A DNA stretch of 64,000 bases from Sulfurimonas sp. GTDB taxonomy: Bacteria > Campylobacterota > Campylobacteria > Campylobacterales > Sulfurimonadaceae. Positions 1 through 10,114 of the stretch are shown here, one piece after another. How positions within the stretch are numbered: position 1 is the stretch's first letter; each line of letters begins with the position of its first letter. Both the position numbers and the translations under genes were made by a program. Under the pieces are notes generated by a model, which worked only from the letters and a program-made list of their open reading frames with translations, was not told the DNA's origin and did no database searches. Where the stretch lies: NCBI RefSeq assembly GCF_028714975.1, contig NZ_JAQTLH010000003.1, forward strand, positions 182,735-246,734, written 5' to 3'.

Positions 1-2
1 TA

Positions 3-320
3 ATAATTTTATACTTTGCAGCCATTCCCATCATAGACACCGTAGTTGTAATGCTTAGACGAATAAATATGAAACGCTCGCCGTTTTTGGCGGATAAAAC
101 ACATATACATCACATACTTTATAGATTTTTCGGCGATGCGAAACAGACTGCAATATTTTTGATACTAGCTCAACTTATATTCTGTTTTTTGGGGTATGTA
201 GTAGCTAGACACATTGAGCATTACCCAAACGGTCTATTCCCGATAGCTATGATTTTTACTTTTTTTATCTTAATTGCAATGGCGTATATGATTTTTACGA
301 CTATTTTAAAAAAGGGATGA
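3..320 (+). CDS. WecA/MraY-like polyprenyl-phosphate sugar-1-phosphate transferase, C-terminal part
   Basis: The reading frame is open from base 3, so this is the 3' end of a gene that starts left of the window. The fragment encodes a hydrophobic strand followed by PIIDTVVVMLRRI and then RSPFLADKTHIHHIL, the His-rich cytoplasmic loop typical of the WecA/TagO branch of glycosyl transferase family 4. Two more membrane segments follow. Such enzymes transfer a sugar-1-phosphate to undecaprenyl phosphate and start O-antigen or exopolysaccharide synthesis at the inner membrane. It converges on the polysaccharide genes on the other strand, which fits. The sugar specificity cannot be read from this part. 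Confidence 0.8.
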   Translation: MILYFAAIPIIDTVVVMLRRINMKRSPFLADKTHIHHILYRFFGDAKQTAIFLILAQLIFCFLGYVVARHIEHYPNGLFPIAMIFTFFILIAMAYMIFTTILKKG

Positions 321-322
321 TT

Positions 323-1069
323 TTATTTTCTTACAAATCCCATCAATTTACTTGGATATTTTGAGAGTATCTTAAAAATATTCGTATCAATCTTGTTTTG
401 TCTGCAAACTCTTAACTGCTCGATGTTGTTTATCCAGATACTGCTAAAAGATGTGCTGACTCCGCCAAGCCTCATCTTTACAAGCACCTCTTTCATATAG
501 CTGTAGCTTATCTTATTCGTATATAAAAACCTTGCCAATATATCAAAATCCGCTCCGATTTTTAAGTCCGTTCTAAACACGCCGTACTTCTCATAAACCC
601 ATCTTTTTACAAAAAAAGTGGGATGAGCAGGCATCCAGCCGTAAGCAAATTTTTGCGGCGTAAAGTAACTGCTATCATAGTGTCTCACGATTTTGTCTAA
701 ATTTTCAGATTTTACATATACCAGATCCGCAAACACGCTATCTGTTTGCTTCTCTTCAAACTCTTTGACAATTCGCTCTATAACACCGTTGTCTATATAA
801 AAATCATCGCTGTTTAGTATCCCCACCACATCGCCGCTAGCAAGAGCAATACCTTTATTCATAGCATCATAAAGCCCTTTGTCCGGTTCACTTACAAACT
901 TGTTTATCTTATTGCCGTAGCTTTTCACAACTTCAACCGTACCATCCGTACTTGCACCGTCTATGATGATATACTCTATATCTTTATGCGTTTGCCCAAG
1001 AACCGACTCTATCGCATCTTTTATGGTTTTTTTGTTATTCCATACTACTGTTATAATTGAGATTTTCAA
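323..1069 (-). CDS. Family 2 glycosyltransferase (WcaE-like)
   Basis: This 248-residue protein has the GT-A nucleotide-binding fold: SIITVVWNN at residues 4-12, IDGASTDGT at 36-44 and the metal-binding acidic motif NSDD at 86-89. It has no transmembrane segment and resembles colanic-acid-type GT2 enzymes that add one sugar from a nucleotide donor at the cytoplasmic face of the membrane. Its start overlaps the end of the preceding glycosyltransferase by 4 bases, so the two are probably translationally coupled. It is the last gene of the minus-strand polysaccharide run. Donor and acceptor are unknown. Confidence 0.85.
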   Translation of the reverse strand: MKISIITVVWNNKKTIKDAIESVLGQTHKDIEYIIIDGASTDGTVEVVKSYGNKINKFVSEPDKGLYDAMNKGIALASGDVVGILNSDDFYIDNGVIERIVKEFEEKQTDSVFADLVYVKSENLDKIVRHYDSSYFTPQKFAYGWMPAHPTFFVKRWVYEKYGVFRTDLKIGADFDILARFLYTNKISYSYMKEVLVKMRLGGVSTSFSSIWINNIEQLRVCRQNKIDTNIFKILSKYPSKLMGFVRK

Positions 1070-2217
1070 GCTTTATATCCTAAAATATTTTTATAGATCT
1101 CTATTTGATTAGCTATCACACAATCATTTTCATATAATTTTGCAGTTTTTATAGCATTTTTAGAGAGTTCTTCATATTTTGCAAAATCATATGATTTTTT
1201 AATCACTTCCTCCAAATCATCTACTGCGCACAAAAATCCATTTTCGCCCTCTTTTATAAAATCTCCTCTTGTTCCGATATCAAACCCTATGACAGGTACT
1301 CCAAAACTCATAGCTTCTATGATAGTTAGTCCGAATGTTTCATACAAAAATGAAGATTGAATAAGATACTTTGATTTTGAAATATATGAGAGTGTCATAT
1401 CTCTGCTGCACTTACCTTTAAATATTATATTCTTTTGATTAAACTCTTTTTGCAAATCTTCTTCTATCTCACCGCCGCCGATAACAGTAAGAACAAATCT
1501 TTCATCTAAACTCTTCCAAACTTTTAAGAGTTCATATATCCCTTTTGATTCTTCAAGTCTGCCGACATAGATATACCCGTTTTTTTCCTTTTGCACATCA
1601 AATGCCATACTTAAACTATTGGATTTAAGTATTATTTTTTGCTCATTAATACCGAGTGACTTTACTTTTGCTTTTTGAAAATTCGTAAGTGCAAAAAAGT
1701 AGTCGATATTATCAAATACTTTAGTAAAGCGATAAAACCAAAATGAAACTTGAGCTACCAAACTTTGAAGCAAAGATTTTCTATAACACCTATTTAGTAT
1801 CCCTGCAAACGAAAATTTTTTTTGAGTACATAATTCACAAATACCGTAATTATCCCTGTACAAAATACCTGATATGCACCAAAGACGATAATTATGAAGC
1901 GTGTGGATGACTTTCGCACCTTCATCTTTTGCAGCTTTAAAAACACTAGGCGTCAAAAGCGGAAAAAAATTATGAACATGCACCAAATCTATTCTGTTTT
2001 CTTTAACTATCGCTCTGACTTTTTTATAGTGCTTCTTTGAAAACCATATCTCAAAAAGAAGTTTAAACTTGTTTATATCATCGTTTGAAACTTCATAAGA
2101 GTATACATTTTCGCATCCCAGTTTTTTTTGTAAAAACAAAAGTTCATTTTCATAAACTATATCTTCGCCGCCGATGTTGTTTGATTGGTACTTGTTATGG
2201 ATTATTAGAATTTTCAT
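1066..2217 (-). CDS. Family 4 glycosyltransferase
   Basis: This 383-residue GT-B enzyme begins with KILIIHNKYQ and a Gly-Gly-Glu-Asp acceptor loop. The C-terminal donor domain has GYIYVGRLEESKG near residue 214 and the E-x7-E signature (ETFGLTIIE) followed by AMSFGVPVIG. It is a retaining glycosyltransferase using a nucleotide sugar. A Cys-rich insert (CISG..., CELCTQ) around residues 113-131 is seen in several lipopolysaccharide GT4 enzymes. It overlaps its neighbours by 4 bases on both sides. The linkage made cannot be predicted. Confidence 0.85.
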   Translation of the reverse strand: MKILIIHNKYQSNNIGGEDIVYENELLFLQKKLGCENVYSYEVSNDDINKFKLLFEIWFSKKHYKKVRAIVKENRIDLVHVHNFFPLLTPSVFKAAKDEGAKVIHTLHNYRLWCISGILYRDNYGICELCTQKKFSFAGILNRCYRKSLLQSLVAQVSFWFYRFTKVFDNIDYFFALTNFQKAKVKSLGINEQKIILKSNSLSMAFDVQKEKNGYIYVGRLEESKGIYELLKVWKSLDERFVLTVIGGGEIEEDLQKEFNQKNIIFKGKCSRDMTLSYISKSKYLIQSSFLYETFGLTIIEAMSFGVPVIGFDIGTRGDFIKEGENGFLCAVDDLEEVIKKSYDFAKYEELSKNAIKTAKLYENDCVIANQIEIYKNILGYKA

Positions 2218-3239
2218 ATATAAGAACTTATCTGATTTCGGTCTTTATCGTCAATAGAAAATTCTTCGACTCCTGCTAAAAGCTCATCATACCTTTTTGC
2301 ATCAATATTTATAATAATATCTTTTAAATTTTTACTATCTTTTGGGTCAAATATATATCCGTTTACTCCATTTTTTATAAGCTCTACTGAGCCGCAATTT
2401 TGACTTACAATTACAGGCAAGCCGAAATAGAGTGCCTCTTCTATCACCAAGCCCCATGGCTCTATCACGCTCGGCAATATAAAAATATCGTTATTTAAAA
2501 ACTCATCTTTTAGCTTTTTATTTTCAATCGGTTCTTTAAAGATTATATTTGATTTAGCCATTTTTGCAAGAACCTCCTTCTCTTCTCCATCACCTATGAT
2601 AGTTAAAAAACACTCCTCTAAAGAGTTAAACAGCTCTATAAGAGTTTTTAAATTTTTCACTTTTGAGAGTCTTCCTATATATAGAAATCTTTTTTGATAT
2701 CTTTTTTCTTTTCTTGCAAATTCCGTTTTATTGATTATTCCTACGCCTTTGGTTACTTTAATTTCACTTTTATAGCCAAGCGCGTTTAATAGTTCAACAT
2801 GTAAAGCACCTGATGCGAAGACCGTAGATATGCGGGATAAAAAGAGTTTTTTTATAACTCTTTTTATCCCGACAGTACTGCTCTCCAGCACTGTTGATTC
2901 CAAGGCTAAGCAGTTTTTAGACTTTGGATAAAAAAAGACCAAATACCAAAATTCACCCAGCTCCCAACCGCTCACAAGCAACTTTTTATACTCTATATTT
3001 TTTATAATATCTTTTATCTTTCTTATATTTGCGAACTGATTTCTATTTTGAAAATCACCCTCGCTTAACACTTCATATCTAAACTCTGCATTTTCTAGGC
3101 TCACAAAATCATCCGCTCTTTTTTCATTCGTGTCGCCGGAGATAAAAATCACGAAAATATTTAATTTTTTTGAGAGTTCATTATAAAGATTGACTTTATA
3201 AAAAACCGGTATATGGGTAACTATAACATAATCATACAT
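2214..3239 (-). CDS. Family 4 glycosyltransferase
   Basis: This 341-residue protein starts with YDYVIVTHIPVFYKVNLYNEL, a Rossmann-like acceptor domain. Its C-terminal half carries FLYIGRLSKVKNL and an E-x7-E motif (EPWGLVIEE) followed by ALYFGLPVIVSQNCG, so it is a retaining GT-B glycosyltransferase. It overlaps the acyltransferase gene upstream by 8 bases and the next GT4 by 4 bases. The substrate is unknown; context points to assembly of the surface polysaccharide repeat unit. Confidence 0.83.
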   Translation of the reverse strand: MYDYVIVTHIPVFYKVNLYNELSKKLNIFVIFISGDTNEKRADDFVSLENAEFRYEVLSEGDFQNRNQFANIRKIKDIIKNIEYKKLLVSGWELGEFWYLVFFYPKSKNCLALESTVLESSTVGIKRVIKKLFLSRISTVFASGALHVELLNALGYKSEIKVTKGVGIINKTEFARKEKRYQKRFLYIGRLSKVKNLKTLIELFNSLEECFLTIIGDGEEKEVLAKMAKSNIIFKEPIENKKLKDEFLNNDIFILPSVIEPWGLVIEEALYFGLPVIVSQNCGSVELIKNGVNGYIFDPKDSKNLKDIIINIDAKRYDELLAGVEEFSIDDKDRNQISSYI

Positions 3240-4164
3240 AGTTAAATACCCCTCTGCCGATAAATCTCTGTTTTATAAATATAATAATTTGAAGCAGCAA
3301 AAGTGAAATAAACAGTTTTATATACCAATCTCCAAAATTAATTTTTAGGGCCGCAATATGAGCGATATTATTTGTATATGGATGAGTGATAAAAAGCAGC
3401 ATTGCATTCCCTCCCCATATGCTTAATATTTTAATCTCAAAATTTAGTTTTTTAAATATAAAGAAAAATATATAACTCATAGACACAGCCCAAAGTAAGT
3501 TTACTAAAATATTACCATAGCTCTTTGATGCTACATCTAAACTAGGAACTCCAAATAAAATATATAATCCGACTAACATAAAAGGCAGAAAGTATAATAA
3601 TCTGTTATCTTGATAAAATCTAAAAAACAGACTTCCTGCAAACAAAAATAAAATGGCATTTAAGCCGTTGTCTACGCCAAACGGCAACTCCGTATAAAAA
3701 CTAGATATAAATAATGAAAATATAACGGCAGCTTGGATAAATAAGTTTTTGATATATTTATTTATAACAAACAAAAAAACTCGTGCAAAAAACAGAGCAG
3801 GCAAAAACCATAAAACGAAAGCGTATGTATTTTGCAGAGATGTTATATCCATCCATATAAAGATACCTTTTAACTCTTGTATATAATCCAAAGGTTCTCT
3901 ATGAAGCGCTATACGCTTTATAATTTCAACAACCAAACCCAATAAAGCAAATATAAAATAAGGAATCATCAGCTTTTTAAAATCTTTTAAAATAAAATCC
4001 TTTATCGGCAAATCAAATTTAATAAAAAAACCGGCTAATATAAAAAAAAGAGGTATATGCCAAGAGTATATAAAGGCACTAAAAGGTGATGCGATATGTC
4101 CTAATATAACGGATAAAATAGCAAAAGCTTTTAAATTTTCTACCCAATTAATTTTTGGCTGCAA
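3232..4164 (-). CDS. Acyltransferase family 3 membrane protein (O-acetyltransferase)
   Basis: This 310-residue polytopic protein has about ten hydrophobic segments. Its N-terminus (ENLKAFAILSVILGHI, then YSWHIPLFFILAGFF) matches the acyltransferase 3 family (OafA/WecH type), with the conserved His of the first segment present and Lys where Arg is common. Family members move acetyl or succinyl groups onto sugars from the cytoplasmic side. In this locus it probably O-acetylates the repeat unit. Its start overlaps the FkbM methyltransferase by 17 bases. Confidence 0.8.
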   Translation of the reverse strand: MQPKINWVENLKAFAILSVILGHIASPFSAFIYSWHIPLFFILAGFFIKFDLPIKDFILKDFKKLMIPYFIFALLGLVVEIIKRIALHREPLDYIQELKGIFIWMDITSLQNTYAFVLWFLPALFFARVFLFVINKYIKNLFIQAAVIFSLFISSFYTELPFGVDNGLNAILFLFAGSLFFRFYQDNRLLYFLPFMLVGLYILFGVPSLDVASKSYGNILVNLLWAVSMSYIFFFIFKKLNFEIKILSIWGGNAMLLFITHPYTNNIAHIAALKINFGDWYIKLFISLLLLQIIIFIKQRFIGRGVFNYV

Positions 4165-4921
4165 AATAGTTGTTCTCGCTTATCTGTTTTATATTTTTAT
4201 ACCCATAACTTTTTAAAAGTTCAAAAACATCATCTTTTGCAAAACATTCAAATACGATGCCTTTTACATTGTAAAAAGTTAAAAACTCCTTTGCGCCCTC
4301 AAAAACTTCTTTTTCAAAACCCTCGACATCTACCTTTAAAATATAAGTTCTATCTTTAGAGTAGTTATAATCAACAACAAATTTATCCAAAGTGCTTACT
4401 TCAACTTCTATACCGCTGCCCTCCTCTACGATATGGTTGATAGTTGAACTTCCGCCGTAATCAGAAAAATGTGTCGAGCCTATTTTGTTTGATAGTGCTA
4501 ACTGCTTAACATTTGTCTCGGAAATATTGTTTAATAAAAAATTCATTTTACATCTATTTGCAGTGTAAGGGTGAGGTTCAAAAGCTATAATTTCAGAGCA
4601 AATATCCATCAAAGAAATACTATATGACCCTATATTTGCACCTATATCAAAAAACAGGGTATCACTTCTCTCGTCACTTTTTATTAAATCTCTTAACATA
4701 AACATCTCTTTTTTATCCGGAATCTCAGTATATGCATACATTGTTGAAACATTACATTGCGGATACATAAAAATATTTTTACCGTTAAATATTTTTTTGG
4801 AAACTACGCTATTGGTTACTCTTTTAAATAGTTGAAATATAAAGCCGAATACCAAATATTTTAAAATATCAAATCCATCATTGTTTTTAAAAATATACTT
4901 TACTATTCCCAACATTTTCAA
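4148..4921 (-). CDS. FkbM family SAM-dependent methyltransferase
   Basis: This 257-residue protein has the SAM-binding motif FFDIGANIGSYSISL near residue 90, then IIAFEPHPYTANRCKMNF, and VDVEGFEKEVFEGA near 198, all hallmarks of the FkbM O-methyltransferase family. In polysaccharide loci these enzymes usually methylate a sugar hydroxyl. It overlaps the upstream GT2 by 4 bases and the downstream acyltransferase by 17. A second FkbM protein is encoded at 11986-12732, so two methylations may occur. Confidence 0.82.
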   Translation of the reverse strand: MKMLGIVKYIFKNNDGFDILKYLVFGFIFQLFKRVTNSVVSKKIFNGKNIFMYPQCNVSTMYAYTEIPDKKEMFMLRDLIKSDERSDTLFFDIGANIGSYSISLMDICSEIIAFEPHPYTANRCKMNFLLNNISETNVKQLALSNKIGSTHFSDYGGSSTINHIVEEGSGIEVEVSTLDKFVVDYNYSKDRTYILKVDVEGFEKEVFEGAKEFLTFYNVKGIVFECFAKDDVFELLKSYGYKNIKQISENNYFAAKN

Positions 4922-5694
4922 TCCATTTTTATTATTTTTTTTACATAATACTTTAATAATGTCCAGTAGTTTATAAGTTCAAGCACCAAGCTGTTTGCAA
5001 CTCTGTTTTTTCTTTTAATTTTGTCATACTCTTTAAAAATTTCCAGTATTCTGCCGTTTCCGATTCCATCTGCTCTCCATCTAGCTGCTATAACATCTTT
5101 TATAACCACTTTTGGAAACTCGTGATAACTTCTTAACAAATGTTCATAATCCATACAAAAAGTGTTTTCTACATCAAACAATCCATATTTCTCAAAATAG
5201 CTTCTATGCGTAAAAAGACCTTGATGAGGCATAGACATCCTAAATAAAAGTGATTTTTTATCAAAAGATTTAGCCTGCTTAGATACAAATATCTCTTTGC
5301 CTGCTTCATCTATACGCTGAATTTTTGCACTTACAAAAATATCTTCTTTTGGATTTATGCCAAAAAAAACCTTTTCTAAAGAATCAGATGCATAAAAACC
5401 GTCTCCGTCGCCTTGAAAATTAATGTAATCACCCTTTGCAACCTTTACGCCTTTGTTAAAAGCATCGCTTATCCCCTTATCTTTTTCGCTTACCCAATAA
5501 TCAATCCTATCTTCATATTTTTTTATAATATCAACCGTACCGTCGGTTGAACCGCCGTCTATGATGATGTACTCTACATTGTCATAAGTTTGGTTTATGA
5601 TGCTTTGGATAGTTTCTTCAAGATATTTTTCACCGTTGTAAACTACCGTTATGACTGAGATAAGAGGTTTATCTTTAATTGTTGATGACATCAT
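4918..5694 (-). CDS. Family 2 glycosyltransferase
   Basis: This 258-residue GT-A enzyme has ISVITVVYNGEKYL at residues 13-26, IDGGSTDGT near 48-56 and an acidic metal-binding loop QGDGDGF. It is close in organisation to the GT2 at 323-1069, so the two may be related by duplication. It overlaps the GT4 gene upstream by 20 bases, the longest overlap in this part of the locus. Linkage and donor sugar are unknown. Confidence 0.84.
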   Translation of the reverse strand: MMSSTIKDKPLISVITVVYNGEKYLEETIQSIINQTYDNVEYIIIDGGSTDGTVDIIKKYEDRIDYWVSEKDKGISDAFNKGVKVAKGDYINFQGDGDGFYASDSLEKVFFGINPKEDIFVSAKIQRIDEAGKEIFVSKQAKSFDKKSLLFRMSMPHQGLFTHRSYFEKYGLFDVENTFCMDYEHLLRSYHEFPKVVIKDVIAARWRADGIGNGRILEIFKEYDKIKRKNRVANSLVLELINYWTLLKYYVKKIIKMD

Positions 5695-6835
5695 TTACTA
5701 TCTCTATATATTTTTGTGCAAAGTTTTTCGTTCTCTCTTTCAAATCATAGCTAGAAAAACCACAATTCTCACAACTATAACTCTTTAAGATGTTTTTTAA
5801 TGATTGCACATCAAATCTATCAAAAAAAAGCGCTTCGGGATACTGTTCCTTATGTACATCCAAATCTGATAAAATCATATTTTTGCCTACGCTTTTACAC
5901 TCTTCAACGGTTGAGCTCCATCCCTCAAATAAAGAGGGATTTATAACTGCTTTTGAAAATTTAATGAACTTAAAAACATCCTCATAATCTACTAAACCTA
6001 AAAGTCTAATATTGTTATGCAACTTATTCTCTTCTATAAAATTTGTTATAGTTGTTATGTAGCTGGCATTTCTATAATCATTCAAATATCCCGTACAAAC
6101 TATGCAGATATCACTATCTTCGCTCACAAGTAATTTAACCGCCTCAAACACTAACATATGATTTTTATGCTTCCAGAACTGGTTTGGTATGTAAAAGAAA
6201 ATATTTGGTAAATTATACTTATGCATCAAACTGATTTTATCATTCTCGTTTAAATCAAAATATTTACTATCAGGTTGTGAAACAAATTGTAATACACTCG
6301 CTTTATAAGTATATTTTGGAGCAAAAGTTTTAAAATCTTCTAAGGCATCATAGCTGCTTAAAACAATTTTATCGCTTTGTTTTATCAAATTTAAAAAATT
6401 TTTATTTCTTTGCTCTATCTCTTTTTTAGAAAACATTTCCGGCAAATGTAAATGTTGAAAATCAGGTATCCAATTAATAGTTTTACATATTTGTAAATCA
6501 ATTATAGACGAATGGGAAAGAAGTTCAATATGGTGTTTGTTTAATAATCTCTCCAATAAAAAATTTCTATTTAAAATCTTTGTTTCTATTTTGTGTAAAA
6601 ACCATTTGATACTTTTTCTGTCGAAGATATCATCTTCTATGACAATAGCATACTTTTTAAACATATTTTTTATATCGATATCAGTTTTTTTACCGACAAA
6701 AACAGTTATTTGCAAGTTATTATCTATAGATTTTATAGCGTAAAGCAAATTTTTAAAATAATTTAATCCGCCCATCCACTCTTTTGATACGGCACCTATA
6801 AATCCGACTCTTATCACTTTTGTTTCTTTACCCAT
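5675..6835 (-). CDS. Family 4 glycosyltransferase
   Basis: This 386-residue protein begins VIRVGFIGAVSKEWMGGLNYFKNLL, the acceptor-domain start seen in GT4 enzymes with a GGxxxY loop. The C-terminal domain carries NPSLFEGWSSTVEE (E-x7-E type) and ILSDLDVHKEQYP, a pattern found in O-antigen GT4 proteins. It is a cytoplasmic retaining transferase by family. It overlaps the epimerase gene upstream by 22 bases and the GT2 downstream by 20, so the order is tightly packed. Confidence 0.83.
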   Translation of the reverse strand: MGKETKVIRVGFIGAVSKEWMGGLNYFKNLLYAIKSIDNNLQITVFVGKKTDIDIKNMFKKYAIVIEDDIFDRKSIKWFLHKIETKILNRNFLLERLLNKHHIELLSHSSIIDLQICKTINWIPDFQHLHLPEMFSKKEIEQRNKNFLNLIKQSDKIVLSSYDALEDFKTFAPKYTYKASVLQFVSQPDSKYFDLNENDKISLMHKYNLPNIFFYIPNQFWKHKNHMLVFEAVKLLVSEDSDICIVCTGYLNDYRNASYITTITNFIEENKLHNNIRLLGLVDYEDVFKFIKFSKAVINPSLFEGWSSTVEECKSVGKNMILSDLDVHKEQYPEALFFDRFDVQSLKNILKSYSCENCGFSSYDLKERTKNFAQKYIEIVNDVINN

Positions 6836-7728
6836 TTTATATACTCTTTTACTCCTTGGTTAAAATTAACCACTGGTTCCCAGCCTAGTTTTTTTGTTTT
6901 ACTTATATCTGAGTGGTAGTAAATTGGGTTGCCTAAATTTCTTTGATTATTAAAAACTATTTTTATATCAGAGTGTAAAATCTCTTTAATTAAATTTACA
7001 ACATCATAAACGCTATGCTTTACACCGCTTCCACCGTTTAATATGATAAATTTATCTTCAATTGAAAGTAGCTTTAAAAATAGATCCATCACATCCTCTA
7101 CATGAATAAAATCTCTTGTTTCGCTGCCTGTTCCCCAAAATTCAACTTCACTGTTTGATAAAATCATCTTATTATAAGCATCCCACAGCAACTGTTTTCT
7201 TAAACCGTTTCCATAAACTGAAAATAATCTAACTATTGATACTTTGATATCATATTTTTCAGAATAACTTTGACATAAATCTTCAGCTATTTTTTTGTGA
7301 TAACCATAAGGCGAAACAGGTTTGCCTATATAATTTTCTGCAATCGGTTCATCATTGCACTCACCTAAAACAGCGGGGCTTGAGGGATATATAAGATGTG
7401 CATTTGGATTATAAAGCCTGATATATTCCAATACTTCCAAAGTTCCATCAACAGTTTTTTTAAAATCTTCATATGGATTTTCCATGGAAAAACCCACAGA
7501 ACCGCTGCCTCCGCAATGTATCACTACATCAAATTTTTCATTTATCTCTTTAATGGCTTTTATGTTAACATCTGATTTAAACCAATAATCCAATCCGATC
7601 ATACGACACTCTTCTACAAGCAAATCACCATGCCCTATACCGTATGTTTCAAACTTTAAATTTTTAAAATATTTTGAGATATGAGAACCTAAAAAGCCTT
7701 TTGCACCCGTGATTAATATTTTTTTCAC
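6814..7728 (-). CDS. NAD-dependent sugar epimerase/dehydratase (extended SDR)
   Basis: This 304-residue protein has the Rossmann motif ITGAKGFLGSH near residue 5, a catalytic Tyr-x3-Lys in SPYGYHKKIAEDLC around residue 140, and ETRDFIHVEDVMDL near 203, as in nucleotide-sugar epimerases and 4,6-dehydratases. It acts on a nucleotide-activated sugar; whether it epimerises, reduces or dehydrates cannot be told from sequence. It overlaps the methyltransferase gene upstream by 4 bases. It is distinct from the RfbB, Fcl and GAE-like members of the same superfamily farther right. Confidence 0.8.
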   Translation of the reverse strand: MKKILITGAKGFLGSHISKYFKNLKFETYGIGHGDLLVEECRMIGLDYWFKSDVNIKAIKEINEKFDVVIHCGGSGSVGFSMENPYEDFKKTVDGTLEVLEYIRLYNPNAHLIYPSSPAVLGECNDEPIAENYIGKPVSPYGYHKKIAEDLCQSYSEKYDIKVSIVRLFSVYGNGLRKQLLWDAYNKMILSNSEVEFWGTGSETRDFIHVEDVMDLFLKLLSIEDKFIILNGGSGVKHSVYDVVNLIKEILHSDIKIVFNNQRNLGNPIYYHSDISKTKKLGWEPVVNFNQGVKEYIKWVKKQK

Positions 7729-8504
7729 TTTTTACCCATTTTTTTTATTATCAAATGCATATCACTGTCCGCTTTTGATTTTTGATTGAAAAAGCAGTCT
7801 AAATGCAATTTTCTGACTATTTTTTCTACAATAAAAATTTTATTTGTAATCTTCTTTTTAGAAAAAATATGTAAATTTTGATTGTTTGATATAAGAAAAT
7901 ATCCATATTTTTCAGCAATATATTCTAAGCTTTTTTTAGAAAACAAAGAGATATGCTGCCCATGTTCTAAACAAAAATACCACCACTCATTTGGATTTGG
8001 AGTTTGTTTTGGCACTAATTCAGTTGAAAATAACACCGTATCGGTCAAACTAAAAATATTTTCTATCTCTTGAAGCGGATTTTCAAAATGTTCAAAGTTT
8101 TCAAAAGATGTTACTGCAGCATATCGATTATTTTCAACTTTACCTTCAAAACCTCTTGCAACTAAGTTTGTTGCATATTTATCATACCAATAAAAGTCAA
8201 ATCCCTTATCTCTCATAAGTCTCGTAAATATTCCGTAACCGCCTCCATAATCAAGAAAAGTTCCATTTTTATTGCATACTAACGACAAAATAGTAGCAGC
8301 TATTTTTGCAAAATTGTTGTTTCTTACCATAACTCCCGTATCTGAAATACTGATAGCATCACTGTATGACTCTTTTAGCCAGTACGGCTTTTGAGTCTGT
8401 AAAAAACCACAATTAGGACATTTAAAATATTGAGCGGTGTATTTATTTAATATTTGGGCGTCAAAAACATAACTACTCTCTTCATTACATATTTTACAGT
8501 TCAA
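7725..8504 (-). CDS. Zinc-ribbon class I SAM methyltransferase
   Basis: This 259-residue protein opens with a four-Cys zinc ribbon (Cys3, Cys6, Cys29, Cys32) and continues with a methyltransferase core whose SAM motif is [15 protein letters not shown] near residue 83. The combination is seen in sugar C-methyltransferases and in unassigned methyltransferases of polysaccharide loci. It overlaps the fusion gene upstream and the epimerase downstream by 4 bases each. The target is probably a nucleotide sugar or a growing glycan; C- versus O-methylation is open. Confidence 0.75.
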   Translation of the reverse strand: MNCKICNEESSYVFDAQILNKYTAQYFKCPNCGFLQTQKPYWLKESYSDAISISDTGVMVRNNNFAKIAATILSLVCNKNGTFLDYGGGYGIFTRLMRDKGFDFYWYDKYATNLVARGFEGKVENNRYAAVTSFENFEHFENPLQEIENIFSLTDTVLFSTELVPKQTPNPNEWWYFCLEHGQHISLFSKKSLEYIAEKYGYFLISNNQNLHIFSKKKITNKIFIVEKIVRKLHLDCFFNQKSKADSDMHLIIKKMGKK

Positions 8505-10114
8505 AACAAATCTCCAAATCGTGATGTCGCTGCCATAACTGGCATATTTATATATGGCTTATTTGTTTTTAAAATAGCAAGATACTCATCTTCACTCGGC
8601 ATCAGAGTTTCTAGCTTTTGGTCAAAATCAGATACTTTTTCCCACTTATTTAACTTGAAATTGTATCTTTTGATTACTGTAGAGGGGTTCCCGACTGCGA
8701 TGCTAAAAGGGGGAATATCTTTTGTTACCACACTTCCTGCTCCTATTATAGCACCGTGTCCAACCGTAACTGCACCTAAAACTATCACGCCCGCACCTAT
8801 CCATACATTGACGCCTATCTTTAATACATCCTCATCGGTAGTACCTGTTGTGATATATGGACTTAACGGGTCGTTATATCTGTGATTGCTTCCCAAAAAT
8901 TTACATTCATTGTTCGTCATTACATAATCACCTATAATCAGCTCTTTGCTTGAGCTAAGAAGATTTCTGCGCCCTATATAGCAATAATTACCTATTTTAA
9001 TATGTTCAAAATTCTCCACTCTTTTATTTACATTAAGCCAGCTCTGCTCACCTACGAGAGTATTTGAGCCTATACTTATATACCCCCAACCAAAAACATT
9101 GACTGTTTTATCAATATATGTATTTTTTCCAATCTTTTTTTTATAAAAAAGGAGTTTTAACTTTGAAAGCAATATTGACAAAAATTGTTTTTGTTCATTA
9201 GTTAATACTTTTTTAGCAAATTTGTTAACTCTGTTTTTTACTTTTAAGAATAAAGAGATTTTACTTTCTTTTTTAAATATATTTTTTACCATATTTGCCA
9301 CACTCTCTTTTTCAAAAATCTCATTAGTCAAAATAGGTCTGTATAATGTTAAAGTTTTTTCTATATTAGAGCTGCTGCAATGTACGCCGCTTCCGTCAAA
9401 CCCTATATTTTGTACTAAACTTTTAGCAGGGTAAAGTGTCAACCCGCCTCTTTGCAACACGGAAAAATACCAATAAATTGCCCAAGAATCTATCTTGCCA
9501 TTAAGTTGAGATTTTGACATAGAGATGTAATCATAAGATCCGTAAAAGTTAAACTTGTAGTGATTGCTTTTATCTTTAATATATTTTTCTAATTTTTCAC
9601 TATCTCTTTTAAAATGCTTCCACTTATCTGCCCATGTTGCCCAACTCCACGAACTGGTAACAGATAAAAAATAGGTGCTATCTATTAAATCTACTTCATC
9701 AGTAAAAGAGTATCCCGTAATGCTATAGACTTGTTGTTTATTTTTATAAAATTCCAAAGCCTCATTCATAAATTTCAAAAAATAGGGGCTTGTCACAAGA
9801 TCATCTTCAAGTACGATTATTTTTCCATACTCATTTACTATTTTAGTTACTCCGTCTATGATGGAATTTGCAAGTCCAAAGTTTTTTTCTCTCTCAACAA
9901 TGGTGACTTTTTTAAAACCGTCTATCGTTTTAATATAATTTCTAACCTCATCTACACTCTCTTTTGCATTTAAATTTTTAGCTTCATCGGAGTAGATGAA
10001 AAGCTCACTCTCATTTGCAAATTCGTTTTTTTGTAGTGCTTCAACCGTTTGTTTTGTATGCTGCGGTCTATTATAAACAAATAAAACTATAGGTGCTAAA
10101 TTATGCAAAGTCAT
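8501..10114 (-). CDS. Fusion of GT2-like glycosyltransferase and left-handed beta-helix acetyltransferase
   Basis: This 537-residue protein has two enzymes in one chain. Residues 1-260 are a GT-A glycosyltransferase beginning [14 protein letters not shown] with the acidic motif LEDDL at 102-106. Residues 330-485 are a hexapeptide-repeat beta-helix acyltransferase (repeats such as [17 protein letters not shown]), with His411 in SNHRYNDP as a possible catalytic residue. A basic linker (260-330) joins them, and a 50-residue tail follows. The fusion suggests one sugar is transferred and O-acetylated in a coupled step. It overlaps asnB by 14 bases and the next gene by 4. Confidence 0.82.
   Translation of the reverse strand: MTLHNLAPIVLFVYNRPQHTKQTVEALQKNEFANESELFIYSDEAKNLNAKESVDEVRNYIKTIDGFKKVTIVEREKNFGLANSIIDGVTKIVNEYGKIIVLEDDLVTSPYFLKFMNEALEFYKNKQQVYSITGYSFTDEVDLIDSTYFLSVTSSWSWATWADKWKHFKRDSEKLEKYIKDKSNHYKFNFYGSYDYISMSKSQLNGKIDSWAIYWYFSVLQRGGLTLYPAKSLVQNIGFDGSGVHCSSSNIEKTLTLYRPILTNEIFEKESVANMVKNIFKKESKISLFLKVKNRVNKFAKKVLTNEQKQFLSILLSKLKLLFYKKKIGKNTYIDKTVNVFGWGYISIGSNTLVGEQSWLNVNKRVENFEHIKIGNYCYIGRRNLLSSSKELIIGDYVMTNNECKFLGSNHRYNDPLSPYITTGTTDEDVLKIGVNVWIGAGVIVLGAVTVGHGAIIGAGSVVTKDIPPFSIAVGNPSTVIKRYNFKLNKWEKVSDFDQKLETLMPSEDEYLAILKTNKPYINMPVMAATSRFGDLF

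Noticed and set aside
8454..8885. Plus-strand ORF of 143 codons opposite the fusion gene
   Set aside because: It is the antisense of the hexapeptide repeats, low-complexity Pro/Thr/Ala, with no RBS.
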